Assembly: GCA_947495125.1 (NCBI GenBank)
Contig: CANLXL010000003.1
Span: 310,001 to 374,000 of the forward strand
Length of the DNA stretch: 64,000 bases
Direction: 5' to 3'
Source: an uncultured Flaviramulus sp.
GTDB taxonomy: Bacteria; Bacteroidota; Bacteroidia; Flavobacteriales; Flavobacteriaceae
The notes beneath the pieces were generated by a model. That model saw nothing but the letters and a program-made list of their open reading frames with translations. It made no database searches and had not been told where the DNA came from. Made by a program: the position numbers and the translations under genes. This document shows, one piece after another, positions 54,350 through 63,149 of this stretch. Numbering within the stretch: position 1 is the stretch's first letter; each line of letters begins with the position of its first letter.

Positions 54350-55369
54350 ATGTCTAAACAACCTAAACATATTCTCGTGATTCGTCTCTCTGCTATGGGA
54401 GATGTGGCCATGGTGGCACCCGTTTTGCACGCCTTAATTACACAATATCCTGATACTAAAATAACGATTCTTACCAAGGCGTTTTTTAAGCCCTTTTTTA
54501 GAGATTTGGCGAATGTTACTGTTTTTCCGGCGGAGGTAAAAGGGAAGCACAAAGGTGTTTTGGGACTCTATAACCTATCTAGAGAATTAAAAAAACTAAG
54601 AATTGATGTTGTTGCCGATCTGCATAATGTATTGCGCAGTAATATTTTAAAACTCTTTTTTTTAGGAAGTCGATGCGTTCAAATTGATAAAGGTAGAACG
54701 GAAAAAAAGGCATTGATTTCCGGACATCAATTCCAACCATTAAAAACAACACATCAAAGGTATGCTGATGTATTTGAAAAATTAGGATTTAAGTTAGATT
54801 TATCCCATCCTATCTTTCCAAAACCTGTTAATTTAAACAGGAATACATCCTCAATATTTGGATCAAACTCAAAAACACACATCGGAATAGCTCCCTTTGC
54901 AGCTCATGAGAGTAAAATGTATCCGTTGGAGCTAATGAAAGTGGTTATCGCATCGCTTTCTAAGGTATATAACATTGTATTGTTTGGTGGCGGAGAAAAA
55001 GAAATAAAGATTCTAGACAAATTTGAAAAGCGCTTCGAAAATGTAGTCAACAGTGCTGGTAAATTGTCTCTTGATGAAGAAATGGATGTGATTTCAAATT
55101 TAGATGTCATGCTCTCTATGGATTCTGGTAATGCACATATTGCTGCCATGCTAGGTGTAAAAGTTGTGACTATTTGGGGGGTTACACATCCATTCGCAGG
55201 TTTTTCACCGTTTAATCAACCTGAAGATTATGCATTACTTTCTGATAGAAAACAATTTCCAAAAATTCCAACATCGGTTTACGGAAATAAATACCCCGAA
55301 GATTATAAAGAAGTTTCACGAAGTGTTTCGCCAAACACAATTATTGAAAAGATTGTCTCCATCCTCTAA
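54350..55369 (+). CDS. glycosyltransferase family 9 (heptosyltransferase-like)
   Basis: A 339-residue GT-B enzyme, from the ATG at 54350 which has a GGAAAGG ribosome-binding site; a TTG 18 bases earlier is also in frame. Features are ILVIRLSAMGDVAMVAPVLH at the N-terminus (the heptosyltransferase signature), IGIAPFAAHESKMYPLELM, VLFGGGEKEIKIL and MLSMDSGNAHIAAMLGVKVV. Family members add heptose to the LPS inner core at the cytoplasmic side; whether the sugar here is heptose is uncertain. Ends before the dispersed-repeat gap. Confidence 0.9.
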   Translation: MSKQPKHILVIRLSAMGDVAMVAPVLHALITQYPDTKITILTKAFFKPFFRDLANVTVFPAEVKGKHKGVLGLYNLSRELKKLRIDVVADLHNVLRSNILKLFFLGSRCVQIDKGRTEKKALISGHQFQPLKTTHQRYADVFEKLGFKLDLSHPIFPKPVNLNRNTSSIFGSNSKTHIGIAPFAAHESKMYPLELMKVVIASLSKVYNIVLFGGGEKEIKILDKFEKRFENVVNSAGKLSLDEEMDVISNLDVMLSMDSGNAHIAAMLGVKVVTIWGVTHPFAGFSPFNQPEDYALLSDRKQFPKIPTSVYGNKYPEDYKEVSRSVSPNTIIEKIVSIL

Positions 55370-55436
55370 CAGCGGAGCGGTCTAAATTCTATTTATGGAG
55401 CTAATTATATCGATTATACGTTAATCTAGCTTCTCA

Positions 55437-55477
55437 CCCTTTTTTTGGAGGGGAGATGTCCGAAGGACAGAGGGGTC
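55437..55477. repeat. hairpin repeat unit between GT9 and the 2Fe-2S reductase gene
   Basis: The unit around GGAGGGGAGATGTCCGAAGG contains TGTCC/GGACA (55457-55461 and 55465-55469) around a GAA loop, flanked by GGGG/CCC-like arms. From memory, similar CCCCTCTGTCCTTCGGACA units are dispersed in flavobacterial genomes. The position between two convergent genes fits a terminator or repeat; no gene lies in this gap. Confidence 0.5.
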
Positions 55478-55478
55478 T

Positions 55479-56540
55479 TTAAACATCATCAAAATCAATA
55501 ACAATCGTTGGCGTTGTTGGATGCGCCTGACAGGTTAAAATCAAGCCTTCGGCCACTTCGCTATCGGTTAAAATATTGTTTTGCCTCATCGTGGCCTCGC
55601 CCTCTTTAATTCTTGCCAAGCAACTACTACAAATACCACCCTGACAAGAATATGGCGCGTCTAAATCTTCATCCAAAGCCGCTTCGAGTATGGTTCGTTT
55701 TTGAGACATTTCGAAAGTACTTGTTTCATCATCAACAACTACAGTTATTTTGGTGTTTTCGTTGGTCTTAACGTCATCTTGAACTTCAATTTCAGCAGGT
55801 TTGGCCGCTTTAAAAAGTTCAAAATGAATTTTATCCTCATCCATACCATGGTCTGTTAAAACATCTTTTACAGTATGAATCATCGCTTCAGGGCCGCAAA
55901 GGTAAAAGGCGTCAACATCGATATGTTTGTGCTTGTTTTTCATGACGTAATTAACCGTACTTTTCTCAATACGTCCAAAGATGGAGTCTTCCTCATCGGA
56001 CTGACTAAAAACGAACTGAATTGAAAAACGCTCCTTATATTGATGCTGAAGTTCCAGCAATTCATTTAGAAACATGGTGTCGTCTGTTGTTTTATTTCCA
56101 AATACAAGAATTACTTTACTGTAAACCTCTTCTTCCAAAGCACATTTTATAATACTTAAAACGGGTGTAATGCCACTACCCGCAGCAAAGGCCGCAATAT
56201 TTTTTGTTTTAGAATCATTAGGTTCAAAAACAAATCGCCCTCGGGGAGGAGCTACTTCTAAAGTATCACCGGCTTGTAATTTGTTGTTTGCATAAGCAGA
56301 GAATGTACCATCTTTAACTTCTTTTACAGCAACTTTTAATTCACCGCTATTTGGAGAGGAGCATAAAGAGTAATCACGTCTTATGTCGTGTCCGTCGATT
56401 ATCGTTTTCAACGTAATGTACTGCCCTGCTTTAAAAGCAAAAGTGGCTTTTAAGTGTTCAGGAAGGTTAAAACTAATACTTATGGCCTTTCGCGTTTCAC
56501 GTTTTATCGTTTTGATCGAAAGTTTATGGAATGTCGACAT
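55479..56540 (-). CDS. flavin-NAD(P)H oxidoreductase with C-terminal 2Fe-2S ferredoxin domain (PaaE-like)
   Basis: The 353-residue protein combines a ferredoxin-NADP reductase module and a plant-type ferredoxin. FAD-binding RRDYSLCSSPN is at about 53-63, the NAD(P) site begins NIAAFAAGSGITPVLSIIK (about 114-132), and the cluster pattern C-x4-C-x2-C-x29-C lies in CQGGICSSC (about 300-308) and TCQAHP (about 338-343). PaaE serves phenylacetyl-CoA epoxidation, but no paa genes are near, so it may supply electrons to another oxygenase or desaturase. Single gene on the minus strand. Confidence 0.9.
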   Translation of the reverse strand: MSTFHKLSIKTIKRETRKAISISFNLPEHLKATFAFKAGQYITLKTIIDGHDIRRDYSLCSSPNSGELKVAVKEVKDGTFSAYANNKLQAGDTLEVAPPRGRFVFEPNDSKTKNIAAFAAGSGITPVLSIIKCALEEEVYSKVILVFGNKTTDDTMFLNELLELQHQYKERFSIQFVFSQSDEEDSIFGRIEKSTVNYVMKNKHKHIDVDAFYLCGPEAMIHTVKDVLTDHGMDEDKIHFELFKAAKPAEIEVQDDVKTNENTKITVVVDDETSTFEMSQKRTILEAALDEDLDAPYSCQGGICSSCLARIKEGEATMRQNNILTDSEVAEGLILTCQAHPTTPTIVIDFDDV

Positions 56541-56669
56541 ATGTGAATTTTTGACAAAAATAGTAAAGTAGATTTTTAAATTTTAGCTTTATTTGTAACA
56601 ATTGATATAAAAGCTTTACTAACAGAGTGAATTTAATTCTACAACATTAACCATTAAATAAATAAAACC

Positions 56670-57071
56670 ATGAAAAAGTACTTATTTGTAGCAATGTTTG
56701 TAACGGCATTTGCAACGCAAGCTCAAGACAATGCAGAATTTCAAAATGAAACCATTGAATTTATAAAACTCACCGGGGCTGGTGCTGCTTTTGAAAACGC
56801 TATTGCGCAAATAGGAACTATGGTCTCTGCCGAAAATAAGGAAGCCTATACCAAAGAAGCTAGTGGTACTTTAGAGGGGCTTTATACTAAAATGGCCGAA
56901 CTCTATATGGCTGAGTTTACACGAGATGAAGTTAAAAAATTAATTGCGTTTTATAACACCGATTTAGGCAAGAAGCTGGCCGAAAAGCAATTAGGCCTTA
57001 CACAAAAAGCTATGGCTTATGGGCAAACCTGGGGTATGGAAGTACAGGGTATTGCTCAGAAATATAACTAA
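56670..57071 (+). CDS. DUF2059 domain protein, exported
   Basis: A 133-residue protein with a signal peptide (about 1-18, ending TQAQ) and a DUF2059-like helical core, in which YMAEFTRDEVKKLIAFYNTD and LGKKLAEKQ are the family segments. It should be periplasmic; function is not known. It lies 8 bases upstream of the DUF5687 membrane gene and might share its transcript. Confidence 0.85.
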   Translation: MKKYLFVAMFVTAFATQAQDNAEFQNETIEFIKLTGAGAAFENAIAQIGTMVSAENKEAYTKEASGTLEGLYTKMAELYMAEFTRDEVKKLIAFYNTDLGKKLAEKQLGLTQKAMAYGQTWGMEVQGIAQKYN

Positions 57072-57079
57072 TCAGAATC

Positions 57080-58558
57080 ATGATTAAACACTTTTTAAGT
57101 TTAGAATGGAAGTCCTTTTTTAGATCTGCCAGTTTTGGAAAAAGCTTAGGGATTAAAATATTTATGGGCTTTTTGTCCTTGTATTTTATGGGGATGTTTC
57201 TTTTCATAGGGTTTTTTATGGATAAAATATTAAAAGAGGTCTATCCGGCAATGGATCCCCTGATTGCATTTAACGGACTTATTTTCTTTTGGATTTTAGG
57301 CGATCTGCTTATGCGGTTTTTCTTTCAGAAACTGCCAACAATGAGTGTTAAACCTATGCTTACGCTTCCTATAAAACGTAAAACCATAGTTCATTTTGTG
57401 CTAGGAAAATCGGTAACATCTTTTATTAACTTTTTACCATTATTTGCCATCATTCCATTCGGGATAAAACTTATAAGCAATGATTACAATGTATCAATCA
57501 TTTTAATTTGGATATTAACGATGGTTATTTTAACCCTAATTAATAACTTTCTGAATTTTATTATTGAAAGTTTATCTGCCGAAACAGAATTATCTTTTTT
57601 ACCAATAATTCTCTTTGCCGGAGCTATTTTTGCTTTAGATCACTTTAATATTGTTAATATTTCTGAAGCCCTTTCCAATGGTATTTTGGCAATTTCGGAG
57701 CACCCGGTTTTCATTACAATCCCTATAGTGATACTTATTGTTCTTTATGTTTATAATTTTAAGATTTTACGGCAAAAATTATTTTTAGATAGCTCTCTTA
57801 AAACAAAAACACAGGAGGTGAATACGGCTAACCTGGAGTGGACCAAAAGTTTTGGAGATATTGCACCGTTTATGCAACTGGATTTAAAACTATTATGGCG
57901 TAATAAACGTTCTAAATCATCAATTTGGATGCTGGCTTTGGGTCTGTTATATGGATTGTTCTTTTATCCGCAACCCATGTATCAAGACATGCCATGGTTT
58001 TTTGCCTTTATTGGCATTTTTGTAACCGGAATATTTTTGATCAATTTCGGCCAATTTATTCCGGCCTGGGACAGTGGCTATTATAAACTTCTTATGAGCC
58101 AAAATATTAAATACGAACAGTATTTAAAGTCCAAATTTACATTAATGGCCTTAAGCGTTGCTATACTTTTTGTGCTTAGTATTCCATACGTATATTTTGG
58201 ATGGAAAATTTTATTGGCACATTTTGCTGCGGCAATTTATAATGTCGGTGTTAATACCCATGTGATTCTATATGGTGGCTCATTCAATCGCAAAAAGATA
58301 GACCTTGATAAAAAGGCAGCGTTTAATTATCAGGGTACCGGTGCTGTACAATGGTTAATAGGCATTCCTTTAATGTTACTGCCACTAGGCATTTTTGGGG
58401 TTGCTTATTTTTTAGTAGGTTTCGAAATGGGTTGCTTAATACTTGCAGTTCTCGGAATTGTTGGGGTTGTTTTTCATCAAAAATTAATGAAAGCCATAAC
58501 CGGGAAATATCTAGAGTCAAAATACAAAATGATTGATGCTTTCGATCAAAATAATTAA
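57080..58558 (+). CDS. DUF5687 family ABC-type exporter membrane subunit
   Basis: The 492-residue protein has about twelve membrane helices in two groups separated by a cytoplasmic stretch (about 235-275, including LKTKTQEVNTANLEWTKSF). It matches the DUF5687 family and is followed 11 bases later by an ABC ATPase gene, so the two form an export system. Substrate unknown. No signal peptide cleavage site. Confidence 0.8.
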   Translation: MIKHFLSLEWKSFFRSASFGKSLGIKIFMGFLSLYFMGMFLFIGFFMDKILKEVYPAMDPLIAFNGLIFFWILGDLLMRFFFQKLPTMSVKPMLTLPIKRKTIVHFVLGKSVTSFINFLPLFAIIPFGIKLISNDYNVSIILIWILTMVILTLINNFLNFIIESLSAETELSFLPIILFAGAIFALDHFNIVNISEALSNGILAISEHPVFITIPIVILIVLYVYNFKILRQKLFLDSSLKTKTQEVNTANLEWTKSFGDIAPFMQLDLKLLWRNKRSKSSIWMLALGLLYGLFFYPQPMYQDMPWFFAFIGIFVTGIFLINFGQFIPAWDSGYYKLLMSQNIKYEQYLKSKFTLMALSVAILFVLSIPYVYFGWKILLAHFAAAIYNVGVNTHVILYGGSFNRKKIDLDKKAAFNYQGTGAVQWLIGIPLMLLPLGIFGVAYFLVGFEMGCLILAVLGIVGVVFHQKLMKAITGKYLESKYKMIDAFDQNN

Positions 58559-58569
58559 AACAAACCATC

Positions 58570-59265
58570 ATGATAACAACATCAAACTTATCAAAAACAT
58601 ATAGTGGAAATACGGTGCTTAATATAGAATCGTTGGATATTCCTAAAGGCCAAAGTTTTGGTCTGGTTGGAAATAACGGTGCCGGAAAAACGACCTATTT
58701 TAGTTTGCTTTTAGATTTAATTCAGCCAACATCCGGACATATTAAAAGTAACGAGATTCAGGTAAATAAAAGTGAAGATTGGAAACCCTTTACGGCGGCA
58801 TTTATAGACGAAAGCTTTTTAATAGGGTATTTAACAGCAGAGGAGTATTTCTATTTTATCGGAGAATTGCGAGGTCAAAATAAAGCCGACGTCGATAAAT
58901 TAGTCGGGCAATTTAAAGACTTTTTTCACGGAGAAATACTAGGTCAAAAGAAATTTTTACGTGATTTAAGCAAGGGAAACCAAAAAAAGGTCGGCATTGT
59001 TGCCGCACTTATTGGTAATCCGGAAGTTATTGTTTTAGACGAACCTTTTGCCAACTTAGATCCCACAACTCAGATTAGACTTAAAGAAATCATTAAGGAT
59101 TTAGCAGAAAAACAAGGGGTTACGGTATTAATTTCCAGTCACGATTTGATGCATGTTACCGATGTTTGCGAGCGGATCGTAGTATTAGAGAAAGGCGAAG
59201 TCGTAAAAGACTTGAAAACTAGTGAAGCCACTTTAAAAGAACTGGAAATGCATTTTGCCGGATAA
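58570..59265 (+). CDS. ABC transporter ATP-binding protein
   Basis: A 231-residue ATPase subunit: Walker A is GLVGNNGAGKTTYFSLLLDL (about 33-52), the signature loop is DLSKGNQKKVGIVAAL (LSKGN in place of LSGGQ), Walker B is VIVLDEPFANLDP, and the switch His is in ISSHDLMHV. It energises the membrane subunit encoded just upstream. The KGNQKK variant signature is common in CcmA/DUF5687-linked ATPases. The 193-base gap after it shows nothing identifiable. Confidence 0.95.
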   Translation: MITTSNLSKTYSGNTVLNIESLDIPKGQSFGLVGNNGAGKTTYFSLLLDLIQPTSGHIKSNEIQVNKSEDWKPFTAAFIDESFLIGYLTAEEYFYFIGELRGQNKADVDKLVGQFKDFFHGEILGQKKFLRDLSKGNQKKVGIVAALIGNPEVIVLDEPFANLDPTTQIRLKEIIKDLAEKQGVTVLISSHDLMHVTDVCERIVVLEKGEVVKDLKTSEATLKELEMHFAG

Positions 59266-59458
59266 TAGCGAAACAGTTAAAGGCGTCATGCTTGAACAGA
59301 GTAAACAAGGTCTTTTACAAGATTTCCAAGCCTTTTCCCTGTGTTACTTAGTTAGATTTAAAATAGTTCTTTTTAGATTAATCAAAAAAGATGTTTATTT
59401 TTACGGTTCTATATAATAATAACAGGAGTTTATAGTTATTTATTATACTAAAAAACCA

Positions 59459-62017
59459 GTGTTGAAATTATCTTTTAAAGTTTTTTTGTCTATTGCATCT
59501 ATTGCAATTCTAATATCAAGTTGTTCCAGAAAAAAGGACACTTTTCTTAGCAGGAATTACCATGCCATAACTGCCGAATATAATATACTTTTCAATGGTT
59601 ATAATGCTCTCGAACAAGGGAGAACATCTTTAAACGATAGTTATAATGATAATTATTGGGATATACTTCCCATTGAACGCATGGAAATCCATGACGAGAT
59701 CATTCTTCCAGGGCAATCCAAAAATGAAAACTTTTCTTCAGCTGAAGAAAAAGCAGTAAAAGCCATTCAGAAACATGGTATGAATTTCGAAGGCAAAGAG
59801 AAAAATCCTCAAATAGATGAAGCCTACTTACTATTGGGAAAGGCACGTTATTTTGATCAGCGTTTTGTGCCGGCTTTAGAGGCTTTCAATTACATTCTTT
59901 ATAAATACCCGGCAAGCGATAAGATCAATCAAGCTAAGATTTGGCGCGAAAAAACAAATATCAGGCTCGAAAATGAAGAACTTGCTATTAAAAACTTAAA
60001 GCGCCTATTAAGACAAGAAGCGTTAGAAAGACAAGATTTGGCCGATGCCACCTCAATACTCGCTCAGGCGTATTTAAATATTAAAGTTGTCGACACGGCA
60101 ATAACCCAATTGGAAATCGCAGCAAATGCCACCAAAAGTCATGATGAACGTGGTCGTTATCGTTTTATTCAAGGGCAACTTTATAATATGTTGGGGCATA
60201 AAGACAGTGCGAATATCGTTTTCGAGAAGGTTATAGAGCTAAATAGAAAAATACCGCGAATTTATTTGATTAGTGCCCATATTGAGAAAATAAAGAACTT
60301 CGATTATGCCTCTGGCGACAAATACGAACTTCTTGAACTGTTGACCGATCTCGAAGAAAACAGAGAAAACAGGCCTTATTTGGATAAGATTTATCACCAA
60401 ATAGCGCAATATCACTTAACAAATGAGTCAGATTCCTTGGCTGTAGCCTACTATAATAAATCGTTAAGAGCCAAATCTCAAGATAAGCAGTTAAAAGCCA
60501 GAAACTATCAAATACTAGGCGATATGAATTTCGATAAGTCATTGTATCGGGAAGCCGGTGCTTATTATGATAGTACGATGAGTAGTCTGGTACTTAATTC
60601 GAAACCTTATAGAATTATAAAGCGTAAAAGAGATAATTTAGAAGATGTTATTTTTTATGAAGATGTGGCTAAAGTAAATGATAGTGTTTTAAGGCTTGTA
60701 AATTTATCCGAGGCAGAAAGAATAGCCTATTTTGAAACCTATGTTGAGGCTTTAAAAATAAAGGCTGAAGAAGCCAAAGAAAAAGAAGAAGCTGCTAAGT
60801 TGAATACAGGGCTAGCTACGGTAAATAATAATTTATCGGGCATATCTTCACAAGTGGGAGGTTTGCCAAATCAAGCCGCCGTGTTTTATTTTTACAATCC
60901 CACAACAGTGGCATACGGGAAAAATGAATTCGTTAAGATCTGGGGAGATAGAACCTTAAAAGATAACTGGAGATGGTCTAATAATAGTAGTTCATCTAAT
61001 AGCGACAACACTTCGGCTGTTGATGCTTTAGTTACAGCAACGGATGACGAGTTGTTTGATCCTCAATTTTACATTTCGAAAATCCCTACAGAAGAGAAAG
61101 CTATCGATAGTATTTCTAAAGAGCGCAATTATGCATACTATCAATTGGGGTTGATTTACAAAGAAAAATTTAAAGAATATCAATTGGCAAAAAGCAAGTT
61201 TCAGGATTTACTTATTAGCAACCCTGAAGAACGTTTAATATTACCCTCCAAATATAATTTATATAAGATTTACGAGTTATTGGGCGAAAGCGACGAGGCT
61301 TCAATTGCTAAAAACGAAATCATAAATGACTATCCGGAATCGCGGTACGCTACGATTTTAAGTAATCCGGAGTTAGCCAAATTAAAAGATGAAAACAGCC
61401 CGGAGAGTTTATACGAAAGTGTATATGAACAGCATGAAAATCAAGAATATGCTGCCGTTATCTCAAAATGTGAAACATATATTAATGCTTTCGATGGTGA
61501 ACCTATTGTTCCAAAATTTGAATTGCTTAAGGCTACAGCTACAGGACGCTTGTATGGTTATGAAGCCTATAGTAAAGCCATAAATTACATTGCAGTAACT
61601 TATGCAAATACCGAGGAAGGTAAACAGGCCCAAAACATAGAGTCTAAAATTTTAAGTAAATTAGCTGATAAGGAATTTGTAGCCGGTGACGCCTCAAAAA
61701 ACTATAAGGTTGTTTTTCAATTCGATTCGCCCGAAGCTAACGATATTTCGGAATATAAAAAAGAATTAGATAGTGTTTTAAAGAACATTCAATATTATAA
61801 GCTAAAAACATCGGTGGATGTTTATAGCCCGAAAACGATGTTTGTTATAGTTCATGGTTTAACCAATGGCGAAGTAGCCAAAACATTCGATCAATTAGTC
61901 CTTGAAGAGGATAAGAAAAAAATAACAAAACCTTATTTCGTAGTGTCATCTGAAAACTATCAAATCATTCAAATTCATAAAAATTTAGACACATATTTAA
62001 ACATTGGTAACAACTAA
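59459..62017 (+). CDS. sprE: SprE/PorW-like gliding motility and type IX secretion lipoprotein (TPR protein)
   Basis: The 852-residue lipoprotein has a signal with lipobox ILISSC (Cys about 22), then FLSRNYHAITAEYNILFNGYNA, the start I recognise for SprE of Flavobacterium (PorW of Porphyromonas). Tetratricopeptide repeats follow at about 110-380 (LLGKARYFDQRFVPALEAFNYIL is an example, given here in parts: LLGKARYFDQRFVPALEAF), and again at about 550-740. SprE is needed for type IX secretion and gliding at the cell envelope. Start codon is GTG (59459) or TTG (59462). Single gene. Confidence 0.88.
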   Translation: MLKLSFKVFLSIASIAILISSCSRKKDTFLSRNYHAITAEYNILFNGYNALEQGRTSLNDSYNDNYWDILPIERMEIHDEIILPGQSKNENFSSAEEKAVKAIQKHGMNFEGKEKNPQIDEAYLLLGKARYFDQRFVPALEAFNYILYKYPASDKINQAKIWREKTNIRLENEELAIKNLKRLLRQEALERQDLADATSILAQAYLNIKVVDTAITQLEIAANATKSHDERGRYRFIQGQLYNMLGHKDSANIVFEKVIELNRKIPRIYLISAHIEKIKNFDYASGDKYELLELLTDLEENRENRPYLDKIYHQIAQYHLTNESDSLAVAYYNKSLRAKSQDKQLKARNYQILGDMNFDKSLYREAGAYYDSTMSSLVLNSKPYRIIKRKRDNLEDVIFYEDVAKVNDSVLRLVNLSEAERIAYFETYVEALKIKAEEAKEKEEAAKLNTGLATVNNNLSGISSQVGGLPNQAAVFYFYNPTTVAYGKNEFVKIWGDRTLKDNWRWSNNSSSSNSDNTSAVDALVTATDDELFDPQFYISKIPTEEKAIDSISKERNYAYYQLGLIYKEKFKEYQLAKSKFQDLLISNPEERLILPSKYNLYKIYELLGESDEASIAKNEIINDYPESRYATILSNPELAKLKDENSPESLYESVYEQHENQEYAAVISKCETYINAFDGEPIVPKFELLKATATGRLYGYEAYSKAINYIAVTYANTEEGKQAQNIESKILSKLADKEFVAGDASKNYKVVFQFDSPEANDISEYKKELDSVLKNIQYYKLKTSVDVYSPKTMFVIVHGLTNGEVAKTFDQLVLEEDKKKITKPYFVVSSENYQIIQIHKNLDTYLNIGNN

Positions 62018-62029
62018 ATTAATAGCATT

Positions 62030-62455
62030 ATGTTCTCTGATAACAAAAAAGATAAACACATGGTAGAAACTAAATCAAGTCAAAATATCATTGCTCAAGG
62101 GACTAAAATTGTTGGCGACTTTAATAGCGAAGGCGATTTTAGGATAGATGGAGCTGTAGAAGGTAATATAAAAACTACCGGAAAAGTAGTTGTTGGTAAA
62201 GCAGGGTTTATAAAAGGAACGCTACAGGGGACCGAGGCTAATTTTGAAGGAAAATTTTCTGGTAAACTGGCCCTGTCGGGGACTTTAACTTTAAAGCCTT
62301 CTGCCCATATTGAAGGTGAAGTTGTTGTAGGGAAACTTGCTGTAGAACCAGGAGCAACATTTAACGTGACGTGCATCATGAAAGGCACTGTTAAAGCAAT
62401 GAATAATGGAGGACAGCAACAACAAAAACAATCAGAAACCGAAAAAACAGCTTAA
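62030..62455 (+). CDS. bactofilin (polymer-forming cytoskeletal protein)
   Basis: A 141-residue bactofilin with the beta-helical DUF583 domain at about 20-125, seen in GTKIVGDFNSEGDFRIDGAV, EGNIKTTGKVVVGKAGFIKG and a series of short G-containing turns to EGEVVVGKLAVEP. A glutamine-rich tail (QQQQKQSETEKTA) follows. Bactofilins assemble without nucleotide into membrane-linked filaments in cell-shape or envelope tasks. The start may instead be the Met in MVETKSS (8-10 residues later). Its last 50 bases overlap atpZ. Confidence 0.92.
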   Translation: MFSDNKKDKHMVETKSSQNIIAQGTKIVGDFNSEGDFRIDGAVEGNIKTTGKVVVGKAGFIKGTLQGTEANFEGKFSGKLALSGTLTLKPSAHIEGEVVVGKLAVEPGATFNVTCIMKGTVKAMNNGGQQQQKQSETEKTA

Positions 62456-62645
62456 AAATGCAGCTATTCTTATGGGAATAGGCCTGCAAATGGGTGTAAC
62501 CATCTATGTGTTTGTGCTTTTAGGAAAATGGTTAGACGCGACATATAATGAGGGAGGAAAGCTGTTTCTCATTATTATGACACTTCTCGGTGTAGCCATT
62601 TCTTTATATGCTGTACTAAAACAGATTAACCGAATTAACTACTAA
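62406..62645 (+). CDS. AtpZ/AtpI-like ATP synthase accessory membrane protein
   Basis: The 79-residue protein has two membrane helices (about 19-39 and 51-70) and the family sequence LMGIGLQMGVTIYVFVLLGK followed by WLDATYNEGGKLF. It belongs to the AtpZ/AtpI (putative F0F1-ATPase subunit) family, which helps assemble the c-ring or carry Mg2+/Ca2+. It begins inside the bactofilin gene, 50 bases before its stop, so the two are linked in one transcript. The next gene starts right after its stop. Confidence 0.85.
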   Translation: MEDSNNKNNQKPKKQLKNAAILMGIGLQMGVTIYVFVLLGKWLDATYNEGGKLFLIIMTLLGVAISLYAVLKQINRINY

Positions 62646-63032
62646 ATGAACAACCCTTTTTTAAGTTTTACGATTAAGGTCATTGCGCTGTTAACCCTTG
62701 CTTTTTGTATTCACATTGGGATTTTAAAAATTCTCGAACTCCCTTTATTTAATGATAAAATCATACTGTCCTATACTGTTAATCTCATTTTGGTAATTGT
62801 TATTTTCGGGATTCTTTATCTCTTAAAGGAAAAGTATAAAAGTCAGTTAGGATTTTTGTTTTTGGCCGGTAGTTTTTTGAAATTCGTAGTATTCTTTATT
62901 GTGTTTTATCCGATTTATGATGCTGATGATAATATATCAAAATTAGAGTTTGCTGCTTTTTTCGTGCCTTATGTTTTGGGTTTAATTTTCGAAACATATA
63001 GCCTTAGTAAATGGTTAAGTAAACTGGATTAA
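62646..63032 (+). CDS. DUF6168-like membrane protein of the ATP synthase locus
   Basis: A 128-residue protein with four hydrophobic helices, resembling AtpI-type subunits in layout; I recognise the family as DUF6168, found just upstream of atpB in Flavobacteriia. It starts immediately after the stop codon of atpZ. It likely aids ATP synthase assembly, but no direct evidence is seen. Confidence 0.75.
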   Translation: MNNPFLSFTIKVIALLTLAFCIHIGILKILELPLFNDKIILSYTVNLILVIVIFGILYLLKEKYKSQLGFLFLAGSFLKFVVFFIVFYPIYDADDNISKLEFAAFFVPYVLGLIFETYSLSKWLSKLD

Positions 63033-63086
63033 AACCATCTTAAATTCACTCATCTAACGCGATAAAAATTAAAGTGTAAAATAGTT

Positions 63087-63115
63087 TTTGTTTTTGAGAT
63101 AAAAACATACCTTTG
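63087..63115 (+). promoter_or_regulatory. Bacteroidota promoter for atpB (TTTG-N17-TACCTTTG)
   Basis: A -33-like TTTG (63087-63090) is 17 bases before a -7 element TACCTTTG (63108-63115), which lies 34 bases before the atpB start codon. This is the best promoter match in the window and probably starts the main F-type ATP synthase transcript. Confidence 0.65.
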
Positions 63116-63149
63116 CAGCGATTTTTAAGCCACTATTATTTAAAGTGAT

